The notes below the pieces were generated by a model. That model saw only the letters and a list, made by a program, of their open reading frames with translations, did no database searches and was not told where the DNA came from. From Vulcanimicrobiota bacterium (GTDB lineage Bacteria; Vulcanimicrobiota; Vulcanimicrobiia; Eremiobacterales; Eremiobacteraceae): 15,028 bases of DNA. Made by a program: the position numbers and the translations under genes. The DNA lies in contig JAFANK010000264.1 in the NCBI GenBank assembly GCA_019232725.1, forward strand, positions 1-15,028, read 5' to 3'. Position 1 is the stretch's first letter. Every line of letters begins with the position of its first letter. Shown here piece after piece: positions 1-6,735 of the stretch.

Positions 1-512
1 GAGGCTGGGCCACGCCTTTTAGGTCTGAGGCCGGCGCTCACACGGTTCGCAAGGCCGTGTCCGAGGCGTTCGACTTACTGCTGGGGCATCGGACCTATGA
101 CATGTTCGCGGCTTCCTGGTCGAACAATCATGACAGCCCGATCGGCAAGGCGTTCAACAAGGCGACGAAATACGTCGTCACCCGTAGCCTCGATCGCCTC
201 GAGTGGGACAAATCGGAGCGGATCGACGGCGACGTTGTTGCTGAGATTCGCCGACTCCGGGCATCAAACGGCGCGGACTTGCAAGTATGGGGCAGCAGCG
301 TGCTGCTGCAAACGCTAATCGCCGCCGAACTTGTTGACGAGCATCGCATCTGGCTATATCCGGTAGTGCTCGGCAAAGGAAAGCGGCTCTTTGGAGACGG
401 CGTGCCGCCGCGCGCGCTCGATCTAGTGGAAACGCACAGAATGCCGACTGGTGTCCTTCTCAACGTCTACCGATCTGCTGGCCCCATTCCGAGCAGCGAC
501 TTGAGAAGATAG
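1..512 (+). CDS. DHFR / RibD C-terminal family reductase, 5'-truncated by the window edge
   Basis: The reading frame is open from base 3 to the TAG at 510-512, so the gene starts upstream of the window. A GTG at 57 could be taken as the start, but the codons before it already read GWATPF, which matches the conserved GGWAxPY stretch near the N-terminus of this family. That GTG is therefore internal. Family hallmarks follow: LLLGHRTYDMFAASW, then a middle helix, then VWGSSVLLQTL (the nucleotide-binding strand-loop-helix) and LYPVVLGKGKRLFGDG near the end. Known members are small cytoplasmic NADPH-dependent reductases resembling dihydrofolate reductase or the reductase domain of RibD. The substrate of the stand-alone 'DHFR family protein' group is mostly unknown. 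About 170 codons are visible, which is close to a whole protein of about 190 residues. No partner gene sits next to it, and nothing ties it to the phosphorus genes downstream. The family call is firm; the substrate is not. Confidence 0.88.
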   Translation, partial: GWATPFRSEAGAHTVRKAVSEAFDLLLGHRTYDMFAASWSNNHDSPIGKAFNKATKYVVTRSLDRLEWDKSERIDGDVVAEIRRLRASNGADLQVWGSSVLLQTLIAAELVDEHRIWLYPVVLGKGKRLFGDGVPPRALDLVETHRMPTGVLLNVYRSAGPIPSSDLRR

Positions 513-805
513 GGGCTTGTCGATTCGCTTTTCGATTCGCTTAATGACGATGCGCATCTGTCCAATAACGGGGTGAGGTCCGCGCACAGAAAATCACAGT
601 CTCATTTGGCCCGACTTGCGGGGGACGCAATGGGCTATATGCACTCGAGGTAAAAAGCGTGTTTGTAGATCGACGCCCTGAAGTTGTACTGCCACTACGT
701 CTTGGCCGGAGCTGGGGCCGCATACTATGCCCGGGGCGCCGGTGGACACCGAGCCGTGGCGCCTAAGCTGATCAGCTGCTCACAATCCACATCGAGTCGC
801 GAATT
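513..805. other. Non-coding stretch between the reductase gene and tRNA-Val
   Basis: No convincing gene is visible; short frames on both strands lack ribosome-binding sites and recognisable motifs. It contains a perfect 12-bp palindrome, AGCTGATCAGCT, at 766-777. This lies about 30 bp past the 3' end of the minus-strand tRNA. Two GGCGCC hexamers at 735-740 and 758-763 could pair around an inner GGTG/CACC stem. Neither is followed by a T-run on the minus strand, so a canonical intrinsic terminator is not supported. Confidence 0.5.
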
Positions 806-878
806 TGCGCCGGGCGTGGCTCGAACACGCGACACCTGCCTTGTAAGGGCAGTACTCTACCGACTGAGTTACCGGCGC
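806..878 (-). tRNA. tRNA-Val (anticodon UAC)
   Basis: The minus strand folds into a complete 73-nt cloverleaf. The acceptor arms GCGCCGG and CCGGCGC pair over 7 bp, followed by discriminator A at base 806. The D-arm is ACTC/GAGT with an 8-nt loop containing GG. The anticodon stem CTGCC/GGCAG closes the loop CTTACAA, giving anticodon TAC, which reads valine GTA and other GTN codons by wobble. The variable loop is 5 nt. The T-arm is GCGTG/CACGC with loop TTCGAGC. No CCA is encoded; the bases after the discriminator are AAT, so the CCA tail must be added by a nucleotidyltransferase. No duplicated 3' end or integrase is visible, so there is no sign that this tRNA is occupied by an integrated element within the window. 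Confidence 0.96.
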
Positions 879-969
879 GCAAATCGGGGCTGGAGATTTC
901 GCGCTACGATGGCGTTGCAGGCCACTGTTCGCTTTCCGGACATCGTTACTCCATCCCCTTCGACCACGT

Positions 970-1980
970 TTAACTTCTTTTCGCGCAACTCGGCGATCGA
1001 TCTACCACATTCGTAGGCCGAAGGGTCTTCTGCGTCGTGGTCGTGCTCAGTCTGTTTTGCCAAAACGCCACTGCTAGGACTGTCAAGAGAACAACTACCG
1101 CAACCAGACTGCCAGCACGCCCATGGATACCTGCGACCATCAATGGCATCAACAAACCTCCGGCCAGGGCCACTTTTCCGCGTTCTGTCGGCTTCTGCAG
1201 TTTGAAAGCGAGCAAGAGGGGGAGTGCGACATAAACAGCGAGCATGAAAGCAATATATATGCCGGGTGAGCCGGTCGCCCTTTGCACGAGGTGTGGGAAA
1301 TTAAAAGCGACGGTATACGCGTAACCGAGGATAAAAAGTGCAAGCGCGTTCATGCGCAGTGGCCATCGCTGTGGACTGCGGGTCGAGAGTTTCCATGCAA
1401 GAACAATGAGAGCTGCCATGAGCGCCAGGATAAGAATGATAGGGCCAGGTCCTTCGCTATAGTGGTAATAGTCCGGTGCTAAAGAGAGAACCTCGAATGA
1501 GAAAGCGGAACAGGCAATAACGGCAACGAGAAGGACAGCATAGGATTTATTGCCGATCCATGGCCTTGGGCTTTGGAAGATGGCGGAGACGATGACGAGC
1601 GGGACGATGATACTAAAGACAGCATGGAAAATACTGATGTTGACAGCCCACGGCACGTTAACACCAAAGCCACGTCCGAAACCCTCAAGGCCGGAACCGG
1701 CAACGGCGTAGAAATGGGGAGTGAAGAACCCCTTGGTATCGATTGCCTCGGCTAGCATCCCGTAACCGGCTGCGAGCACAAGGACGGATGCGAAGCCCTT
1801 ATCCCAACGTACGACGGTCTCGCGGATGAGCAAGAGCGTGCCACCATACGTAAGGTTCAGAATGACAAAAGTTATCGGATCGAGATAAGTTACTAGCGGA
1901 GTATCGCCGGTGAGGAGTTCGACGGAAATAGCAGGCAGAAAGAAGAGAAGCAAGGCGGCCGGATAGTTAGGTGATTTCAT
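970..1980 (-). CDS. Polytopic membrane protein of unknown function (about 10 TM helices)
   Basis: This is a 336-residue protein that I do not recognise. It is strongly hydrophobic, with about ten likely membrane helices at roughly residues 6-25, 34-56, 62-81, 109-135, 146-165, 179-198, 211-231, 240-262, 271-286 and 291-308. A short polar tail rich in T, K, R and S follows. Conserved-looking polar features inside or near the membrane are E21 in helix 1, the IRETVVRWDKG segment after helix 2, AEAIDTKGFF after helix 3, and a His/Tyr-rich loop APDYYHYSEGPGP around 168-180. It has no ATP-binding or transporter signature that I can name. The ATG at 1978-1980 has only a weak purine stretch upstream (CCGAG). 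A direct-repeat operator candidate lies about 50-83 bp before the start. The gene appears monocistronic: tRNA-Val lies 91 bp downstream, and the upstream neighbour is more than 650 bp away. Confidence 0.8.
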   Translation of the reverse strand: MKSPNYPAALLLFFLPAISVELLTGDTPLVTYLDPITFVILNLTYGGTLLLIRETVVRWDKGFASVLVLAAGYGMLAEAIDTKGFFTPHFYAVAGSGLEGFGRGFGVNVPWAVNISIFHAVFSIIVPLVIVSAIFQSPRPWIGNKSYAVLLVAVIACSAFSFEVLSLAPDYYHYSEGPGPIILILALMAALIVLAWKLSTRSPQRWPLRMNALALFILGYAYTVAFNFPHLVQRATGSPGIYIAFMLAVYVALPLLLAFKLQKPTERGKVALAGGLLMPLMVAGIHGRAGSLVAVVVLLTVLAVAFWQNRLSTTTTQKTLRPTNVVDRSPSCAKRS

Positions 1981-2029
1981 CTCGGAATCCAGTCATTTAT
2001 TCTACCATCGACACGCCGCTGAACATAGT

Positions 2030-2063
2030 CCATGGTTCTTAAATCGGTGACCATGGTCTTAAA
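2030..2063. promoter_or_regulatory. Direct repeat, operator candidate upstream of the membrane protein gene
   Basis: CCATGGTTCTTAAA (2030-2043) and CCATGGTCTTAAA (2051-2063) are the same motif, differing by one T. They start 21 bp apart, about two helical turns. Read towards the 1980 gene, they are TTTAAGACCATGG and TTTAAGAACCATGG. Each half contains the palindrome CCATGG. The spacing and the position 50-83 bp before the start codon suit a transcription-factor site or a promoter-overlapping operator. No regulator gene is visible nearby, so the binding protein is unknown. Confidence 0.45.
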
Positions 2064-2373
2064 GGCTGCCTCTGCTCGAATACGTGCCAGGGCCAGGCGG
2101 GAGTCCAATCGCGAGCGTCTTAACACCGGCTGACAAAGAATTAATATGAAAACCGCTTCCGTTCGCCTGTTCTGATCGGGCTACTCCGTTTTGCTGCACT
2201 GGAACGCAGGCCGGTAGCGACGGCACGGGAGATCCCGACCGTCCAAGGATGGCAAACCCCAGATGGGACGCTTTTGATCATCATGAATTTCCACTGCAAC
2301 ACGGTGCTGCACGCGTGCAAGGCCGGCACCGACTGACGACCTACGTTACGGAAACACGCGAACGAGCCAGAAG

Positions 2374-2402
2374 GACCACGGAATCATAAAAACCCCGTGG
2401 TC
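2374..2402. repeat. Perfect 8-bp inverted repeat in the intergenic region
   Basis: GACCACGG (2374-2381) and CCGTGGTC (2395-2402) are exact reverse complements separated by 13 nt, AT-rich except at its CC end. No T-run follows on either strand within a few bases, so this is not a standard terminator. It could be an operator or an RNA stem. Confidence 0.4.
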
Positions 2403-2503
2403 TGGCGCCGTACTTAGTGCCGTTTCTCGGCGTTCTAGCGGTGACGCCAGTTGGTACGAACCACTCGAAGGCTCGCGGACGAAGTATAGTCAACGGCTGC
2501 AAC

Positions 2504-2564
2504 AAAAAAGCTTAAAAACAAAGACCAACTGTAGACGCTAGGTAAGTTTGCTGGTACCAAACTT
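2504..2564 (-). terminator. Possible, non-canonical terminator downstream of the amidohydrolase
   Basis: On the minus strand, a perfect 7-bp stem (AAGTTTG at 2544-2550 with CAAACTT at 2558-2564, loop of 7) lies about 73 nt past the amidohydrolase stop codon. Some 25 nt further on, two T-tracts follow (TTTTT and TTTTTT, between about 2519 and 2504). The separation between stem and T-tract is too long for a textbook intrinsic terminator, so this is only a candidate. Confidence 0.25.
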
Positions 2565-2636
2565 CGCATGCACCTTGGCCACGTCACTTTGCGCTAAGTT
2601 AAGGTACCGCCCTTGAGTAAGCGGAGCGGATCACCC

Positions 2637-4397
2637 CTAGTTCGGGATGCAGCAACTCGAGTGCGGCCACGAGACGAGCGGCGGGTCAAATGCTACAGTT
2701 TTCGCTTCAGCGGCATCGTAGACGCGCTTGCCTCCGACATATGTCTGCCATATTGCCACGTGTTTGATGTCGTCAGGTGCGACGGAGCGTGGATCGGCGC
2801 CGAGCACAACGAAGTCGGCAAGCTTGCCCGGTGTTATCGAACCTTTCACATCTTCTTCGAACGTTGCGAATGCTCCGTCGAGCGTCCAAACCTTGATTGC
2901 TTCCTGGATGGTTACGCGCTGTCCGGCGCCGTACACGATCCCATGTGAACTCTTGCGCGTCACCATGTCGCCGATGCGCAGCATCGGATCTGCAGCAGAG
3001 ATCGGTGAATCGGAGTGACCCGCGACGTGAATGCCAGAATCAATCGCGGTGCGGTAGGCATGCATGTATTGCAACCGTTCGGTGCCGTAGGATGCCAACG
3101 CCTCCCCATGCTCCCACATATACGAGTGGAAGACGAGTATGACGCTTGCAGCTTGTGCCCGCGAGAGAAGTTCAGGGTTCATAACGCTTGCGTGTTCCAC
3201 ACGATGCCGTGCATCCGGACGCGGATTTGCCGCCTGCGCGCGCTCGATTGCGGTCAGAACCATATCGATCTCGCGGTCGCCATTGGAGTGCGTCGCGATT
3301 TGCCAGCCGGCATCGTGCATGGTGCGGAAGTCGCGGTCGAGGTCGGCTTGCGATCGTGCTGGCGGAATCCCGAAGTAGCCGGGACGATCAGAGTAGGCGT
3401 CGCGCAGCCAACACGTTCGCCCGCTGAGCGAATTCCCTTGAAACGTCTTCATCGCAGTGAGCCGGAGTTGCGTGTCTCCTAAACCCTGCCGAGCCCCAGT
3501 TTGCATGAACTGTTCGAACGACGACTGCTGACACATAAAGCCGATGCGAACCGGAATGCCGGCATCGCGCACTGCTTTGATCTCCACGAGAAATTCGGGA
3601 CTTCCGCCCGCGATGCCGACGCTCGTCAAGCCTTTGGCCGCATACGCTCGGAAACAGTTGCGCAGCCCTTTGATGCGCTCTGCCGGCGGAATCTGGACCT
3701 GATGGGCCGGCCCGACTGCGCTTGCGATCGCCGCGCGCGCACTCTCTCGCACGACGCCGTTTGGAGTGCCATCGGGATCACGATCGAAGGCGCCTCCCGG
3801 CGGGTCAGGCGTCTGTGGTCCCAGTCCTGACGCCTGAAGCACATACGTGTTCACCACCGTGATATGACCGGATGTGTGCGTGATGCTGATCGGATGGACC
3901 GTCGACGCTTGATCGAGATCGTGGCGTGTCGGATGCCGTTTCAGCACTACGTCGTCATATCCGTAGCCACTCACGAGCTTACCCGGCGGCGTGACAGCCG
4001 CTTTTAATCGCAGAATTTCGACGAGCTGTTCCATGGTGGGAGCAACATCGGGCCCAAGCCACGGCGTATAGTAGAGTGAGTCGCGCTCGAAGATGGTGCG
4101 AGGATGCAAGTGTACGTCGTTAAAGCCGGGGACGACAGTCTTGCCGCCCACATCCACGACCTGAGTGGAATTACCGCGCAGCGCTGCGATCTCCGAATTC
4201 AAACCGACCGCGACGAAACGTCCGTCGCGAATCGCAAACGCCTGCGCACTGAATCGCGTGGCATCAACCGTCACGACGTTTGCGTTGAGCACGACGATAT
4301 CGGGAGGGTCTGCCGAAGTGCCGGCGACAGACGCGCCGAATGCGGCCGACGTCGGCAGCAGTCCAGTCAACAGCGAAACGAATTCACGCCGATGCAC
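2637..4397 (-). CDS. Tat-exported YtcJ-like metal-dependent amidohydrolase
   Basis: The protein has 586 residues from GTG. I prefer the GTG at 4395-4397 over the ATG 12 bp upstream. GAGGTG sits four bases before the GTG, whereas the ATG is preceded immediately by AGGG with no spacing. The GTG also gives the N-terminus MHRREFVSLL, a twin-arginine-type signal. The body is an Amidohydro_3 (YtcJ/NfdA-type) protein, of usual family length. A small beta-sandwich strand region at about 35-90 is followed by the metal-binding HLH in GFNDVHLH (H96, H98), THSNGD (H370), VEH (H402) and GHSDSP (D463). The family ending SITPGKLADFVVLGADP is present. Relatives hydrolyse amide bonds such as N-substituted formamides. 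The substrate here cannot be read from sequence. The usual family motif KxFxDG appears altered to KTFQGN (K317). The C-terminus has an odd SSCC pair. It lies 99 bp downstream of the OPA transporter on the same strand, so co-transcription is plausible. Confidence 0.87.
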   Translation of the reverse strand: MHRREFVSLLTGLLPTSAAFGASVAGTSADPPDIVVLNANVVTVDATRFSAQAFAIRDGRFVAVGLNSEIAALRGNSTQVVDVGGKTVVPGFNDVHLHPRTIFERDSLYYTPWLGPDVAPTMEQLVEILRLKAAVTPPGKLVSGYGYDDVVLKRHPTRHDLDQASTVHPISITHTSGHITVVNTYVLQASGLGPQTPDPPGGAFDRDPDGTPNGVVRESARAAIASAVGPAHQVQIPPAERIKGLRNCFRAYAAKGLTSVGIAGGSPEFLVEIKAVRDAGIPVRIGFMCQQSSFEQFMQTGARQGLGDTQLRLTAMKTFQGNSLSGRTCWLRDAYSDRPGYFGIPPARSQADLDRDFRTMHDAGWQIATHSNGDREIDMVLTAIERAQAANPRPDARHRVEHASVMNPELLSRAQAASVILVFHSYMWEHGEALASYGTERLQYMHAYRTAIDSGIHVAGHSDSPISAADPMLRIGDMVTRKSSHGIVYGAGQRVTIQEAIKVWTLDGAFATFEEDVKGSITPGKLADFVVLGADPRSVAPDDIKHVAIWQTYVGGKRVYDAAEAKTVAFDPPLVSWPHSSCCIPN

Positions 4398-4423
4398 GTG
4401 ACACCTCATCCCTTAGCATCGCG

Positions 4424-4447
4424 CAAGACGGTAGGCCGGCCGTCTTG
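4424..4447. repeat. Inverted repeat between transporter and amidohydrolase genes
   Basis: CAAGACGG (4424-4431) and CCGTCTTG (4440-4447) form a perfect 8-bp stem with an 8-nt loop, in the 99-bp gap between the two minus-strand genes. No T-run follows on the minus strand. It may stabilise or attenuate the transcript between the transporter and the amidohydrolase rather than end it. Confidence 0.4.
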
Positions 4448-4496
4448 GCAGACGCTTCGGCACGAGGCCTTCGATCCTTGCTGGTCGCGAAGGCAC

Positions 4497-5828
4497 TCAT
4501 GGTGAGCTCATTGCCTCCCGTTCTACAGGCGGCAGTACCGTTTTTGTTTGTCGCACGAGCAGCGCCGCGCAGATGGCGGTCACAGCCGTCAGCACTGCGA
4601 GCGACAAAAACGCTCCTCCCCATCCCCATGTCACTGCGAGGCGCGCTATCGCCACTCCTGAGAGCGCGCCACCCAAATAACCAATGCCGTCAATCACGCC
4701 CGAAGAGAACGCGCTGCCTTTGCGGCCGCCGAAATCGAGCGCCATGGCGCCAGCGAGATAAGAATACGGGCCGATAGTAAACATTGCAACTGCGGCCACA
4801 AGGCCGACGGCTAACAAGCCCGTGTTCTTAGGAAGTAGGCCCAACAGAACAAGCGTGCAAGCAGCAAGCACAAAAGCGACAAAAGAGATGCGGGGACGCC
4901 CGGCGGTTCCTAACCGATCGCTCAGCCAACCGGCGACGAGCACCGAGACTGCTCCTGCCGTTGGAAAGAGCGCGCTGTACGCCGCTGCTTGCGCCGCACT
5001 GAAGCCAGCCCAGGAGACGAAAAAGGTTGGCGTCCACGTGTTGAAGGTCTCGCGGACAAGTGTCGTGCCGAACGAGAGCGCGCAGACGATCCAAAACGAC
5101 GGGCTATTCAGGAGCGGCTGCAAAAGCGCACGGATATCCTGCGGACGCTCCTGCGTGCCGGCACTGCGATACACATTGAGCGGGTTCACCTCGGGCGCAG
5201 GCAAGCCAGCCCCCATGCTTGATTCTTTAAGGAACGCCGCGTTCAAAAGCAACAGGATCGCCAAACAGGAGGCCGCGATAATAAATAGCGTGCGCCATCC
5301 AACGCCCACATTGATGAGCGCGCCCATCGCGCCTCGCGTGACCGCATCCCCGACCAAATAACTGAGGCTTAGGATCGCCATTATCGTTCCGTATGACGAA
5401 TAGCCAAACCACTTGGAACTCACTTTGACCAATCCGGCCCATCCAATAGATTGCAGGAGCCGGTTGCCAACCCACGCCGCTAAGAATACCGGCATCCCGT
5501 GACCCGCTGCAAAAAGCAACGTGAAGCCAATCGCACCGGCCATGCCTGTGAGAAAGTTTCGCTTGCCTCCAACGAAGTCGCCGGAGCCAGCAAGAAATAG
5601 TTTCCCGAAAGCGTAGGCAAGTGTTCCTAGCGAGACAAGCGTTCCTATTTGCAGCGTTGCATCGCTCACGCTCACGCCTCTCGCATGCAGCTCCGCGATG
5701 AGCAGCGGTGTCGCGACCGACAGATTTGCGCGGCAGAAATAATAGCCCGCATAACCGGCGAACAGCAGCACGAGCGTGAGGATTTGTCGACGAAACAAAG
5801 GCCCGGTTGCCGACCGTTGAGAACGCAT
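4497..5828 (-). CDS. MFS transporter of the organophosphate:phosphate antiporter (OPA/GlpT-UhpT) type
   Basis: This is a 443-residue, 12-helix inner-membrane transporter. The first helix ends in GYAGYYFCRANLSVATP, the OPA-family signature (GYxxYYxxRxNxSxA). R33 corresponds to the substrate-binding arginine of the first domain of GlpT. The second domain has LVRETFNTWTP with R259 at the place of the second substrate arginine. Known OPA proteins exchange organophosphates such as glycerol-3-phosphate or hexose phosphates for phosphate, and GlpT/UhpT also admit phosphonates such as fosfomycin. A polar cytoplasmic linker at about 201-235 separates the two six-helix halves, as usual. The gene is divergent from phnX across 73 bp, so import of a phosphonate is the natural inference, though an organophosphate substrate is equally allowed by the sequence. 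The start is the ATG at 5826-5828. Its ribosome-binding site is weak (AGAGA about 13 nt upstream). Confidence 0.88.
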   Translation of the reverse strand: MRSQRSATGPLFRRQILTLVLLFAGYAGYYFCRANLSVATPLLIAELHARGVSVSDATLQIGTLVSLGTLAYAFGKLFLAGSGDFVGGKRNFLTGMAGAIGFTLLFAAGHGMPVFLAAWVGNRLLQSIGWAGLVKVSSKWFGYSSYGTIMAILSLSYLVGDAVTRGAMGALINVGVGWRTLFIIAASCLAILLLLNAAFLKESSMGAGLPAPEVNPLNVYRSAGTQERPQDIRALLQPLLNSPSFWIVCALSFGTTLVRETFNTWTPTFFVSWAGFSAAQAAAYSALFPTAGAVSVLVAGWLSDRLGTAGRPRISFVAFVLAACTLVLLGLLPKNTGLLAVGLVAAVAMFTIGPYSYLAGAMALDFGGRKGSAFSSGVIDGIGYLGGALSGVAIARLAVTWGWGGAFLSLAVLTAVTAICAALLVRQTKTVLPPVEREAMSSP

Positions 5829-5901
5829 TGCGCATTAAAGTCTCTGGCACGCGTCGCGATTTCCTCGCGAAGTCCTGAACCTCAATGCTTAAGGAAGCAT
5901 A
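5829..5901. promoter_or_regulatory. Shared divergent promoter region of transporter and phnX, with two dyads
   Basis: This 73-bp spacer must hold both divergent promoters. Two palindromic TCGCGA hexamers occur at 5854-5859 and 5865-5870, 11 bp centre to centre, about one helical turn apart. That arrangement is typical of an operator for a dimeric regulator. A second dyad, ATGCTT-AAGG-AAGCAT at 5885-5900, surrounds the phnX ribosome-binding site. No clear -35/-10 pair can be assigned with confidence. Confidence 0.5.
5885..5900 (+). promoter_or_regulatory. Small hairpin containing the phnX ribosome-binding site
   Basis: ATGCTT (5885-5890) and AAGCAT (5895-5900) can pair around loop AAGG. The Shine-Dalgarno sequence AAGGAA (5891-5896) lies in the loop and the first bases of the 3' arm. 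The phnX ATG follows directly at 5902, a spacing of 5 nt. Pairing would partly hide the site. At DNA level the same dyad could be an operator half. Confidence 0.35.
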
Positions 5902-6735
5902 ATGAAGGAGCAACTTAAGGCGAGCCGGCTCGCGACCAAAGCTGTGATCTTCGACTGGGCAGGCACGGCGGTCGACTTCGGGTCGATAGCCCCGGTACAG
6001 GCGATGGCCGAAGTTTTCAAAAGCGCCCAGGTGCCCGTTTCGGTCGCTGAGATCCGGCGGCCGATGGGTATGGAGAAGCGCCGGCATATACAAGAGCTGT
6101 TGGGCGACGAACAGATCGCGGCTCGCTGGCACGCCCTTCACGGTTCAAGCCCGACTCAGGCCGATGTCAATCGGCTCTATGATGCGTTCAATGAGCAGCT
6201 CATCGAGATATTGCCGCGGCGCGCGGATCCCATTCCGGGTCTGCTTGAGGTTGTCGCCGGCTTGCGTGCAGCGAACATCAAGATCGGCTCGAACTCGGGG
6301 TACTCGGCACGCATGATGGACGTCCTGTCGCGGGCAGCACGCGAACGTGGCTACGAGCCTGACTGTGTCGTCAGCTCTTCAGACGTTCAAACCGGCCGGC
6401 CAGCGCCAGACCTATCTTTGAAATGTCTTGAACAGCTCGGCCTCAGCGGGGATGCAGTCGCTATCAAGGTCGATGACACATCGGTAGGGATCGAGGAGGG
6501 AGGCAACGCCGGCCTTTGGACGGTGGCAGTTGCGGTATCGGGGAACGAAGTCGGCCTATCGCTCGAAGAGTGGTTGGCGCTCACCGCTGAACAGCAAGCG
6601 CAACTACGAAACCACGCCTATGAACGTCTGAACAAATCGCTGGCTGACTACGTCATTGACACGGTTGCAGACTTGGCCACCGTGGTTTGCGACATCGAGA
6701 TGCGCATAGCGGCAGGCGAACGGCGCAGGGCGTGA
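5902..6735 (+). CDS. phnX: Phosphonoacetaldehyde hydrolase (phosphonatase)
   Basis: The 277-residue cytoplasmic HAD-superfamily enzyme splits phosphonoacetaldehyde into acetaldehyde and phosphate, the last step of the phosphonatase pathway. Compared with Bacillus cereus phosphonatase as I remember it, key residues are offset by exactly six. D18 in FDWAGT is the nucleophile (D12 there). K59 in RRPMGMEK is the Schiff-base lysine (K53), which separates phosphonatases from other HAD enzymes. D192 in KVDDT is the Mg ligand (D186). IGSNSGYSARMMD supplies the HAD threonine/serine motif, and GRPAPD the third motif. The position equivalent to D190 is G196. The length is normal for the family. The start ATG at 5902 has AAGGAA five bases upstream. 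The stop codon overlaps the next start in TGATG, so the following FAD oxidoreductase is translationally coupled. The gene is divergent from the OPA transporter. Confidence 0.95.
   Translation: MKEQLKASRLATKAVIFDWAGTAVDFGSIAPVQAMAEVFKSAQVPVSVAEIRRPMGMEKRRHIQELLGDEQIAARWHALHGSSPTQADVNRLYDAFNEQLIEILPRRADPIPGLLEVVAGLRAANIKIGSNSGYSARMMDVLSRAARERGYEPDCVVSSSDVQTGRPAPDLSLKCLEQLGLSGDAVAIKVDDTSVGIEEGGNAGLWTVAVAVSGNEVGLSLEEWLALTAEQQAQLRNHAYERLNKSLADYVIDTVADLATVVCDIEMRIAAGERRRA

Larger units (their letters stand above)
1981..2636. other. Gene-poor intergenic stretch with repeats and a T-rich tract
   Basis: No gene with a start, ribosome-binding site and recognisable product is visible. The stretch holds the direct repeat at 2030-2063 and two perfect inverted repeats (2374-2402 and 2544-2564), each entered separately. 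It also holds an A-rich plus-strand run at 2503-2521, which is T-rich on the minus strand, downstream of the amidohydrolase. A start-less open frame on the plus strand (2145-2336) and a 62-codon frame on the minus strand overlap each other. Neither has family features. Confidence 0.5.

Noticed and set aside
57..59. GTG as the true start of the DHFR/RibD-family gene
   Set aside because: The same frame is open back to base 3 and encodes the family's conserved GWAxP stretch, so the GTG is internal and the gene is cut by the window edge.
2141..2329. Minus-strand 62-codon open frame
   Set aside because: No ribosome-binding site, no recognisable domain, and a composition typical of chance frames in GC-rich DNA.
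5227..6141. Long minus-strand open frame of about 300 codons
   Set aside because: It is a shadow of the OPA transporter and phnX, both of which have clear family motifs. Its own product is Arg/Cys/His-rich without domains.
6687..6734. Upstream ATG as start of the FAD oxidoreductase
   Set aside because: It would add 16 residues read out of frame from the end of phnX before the Rossmann strand. The TGATG overlap start at 6735 fits the family N-terminus and coupling.
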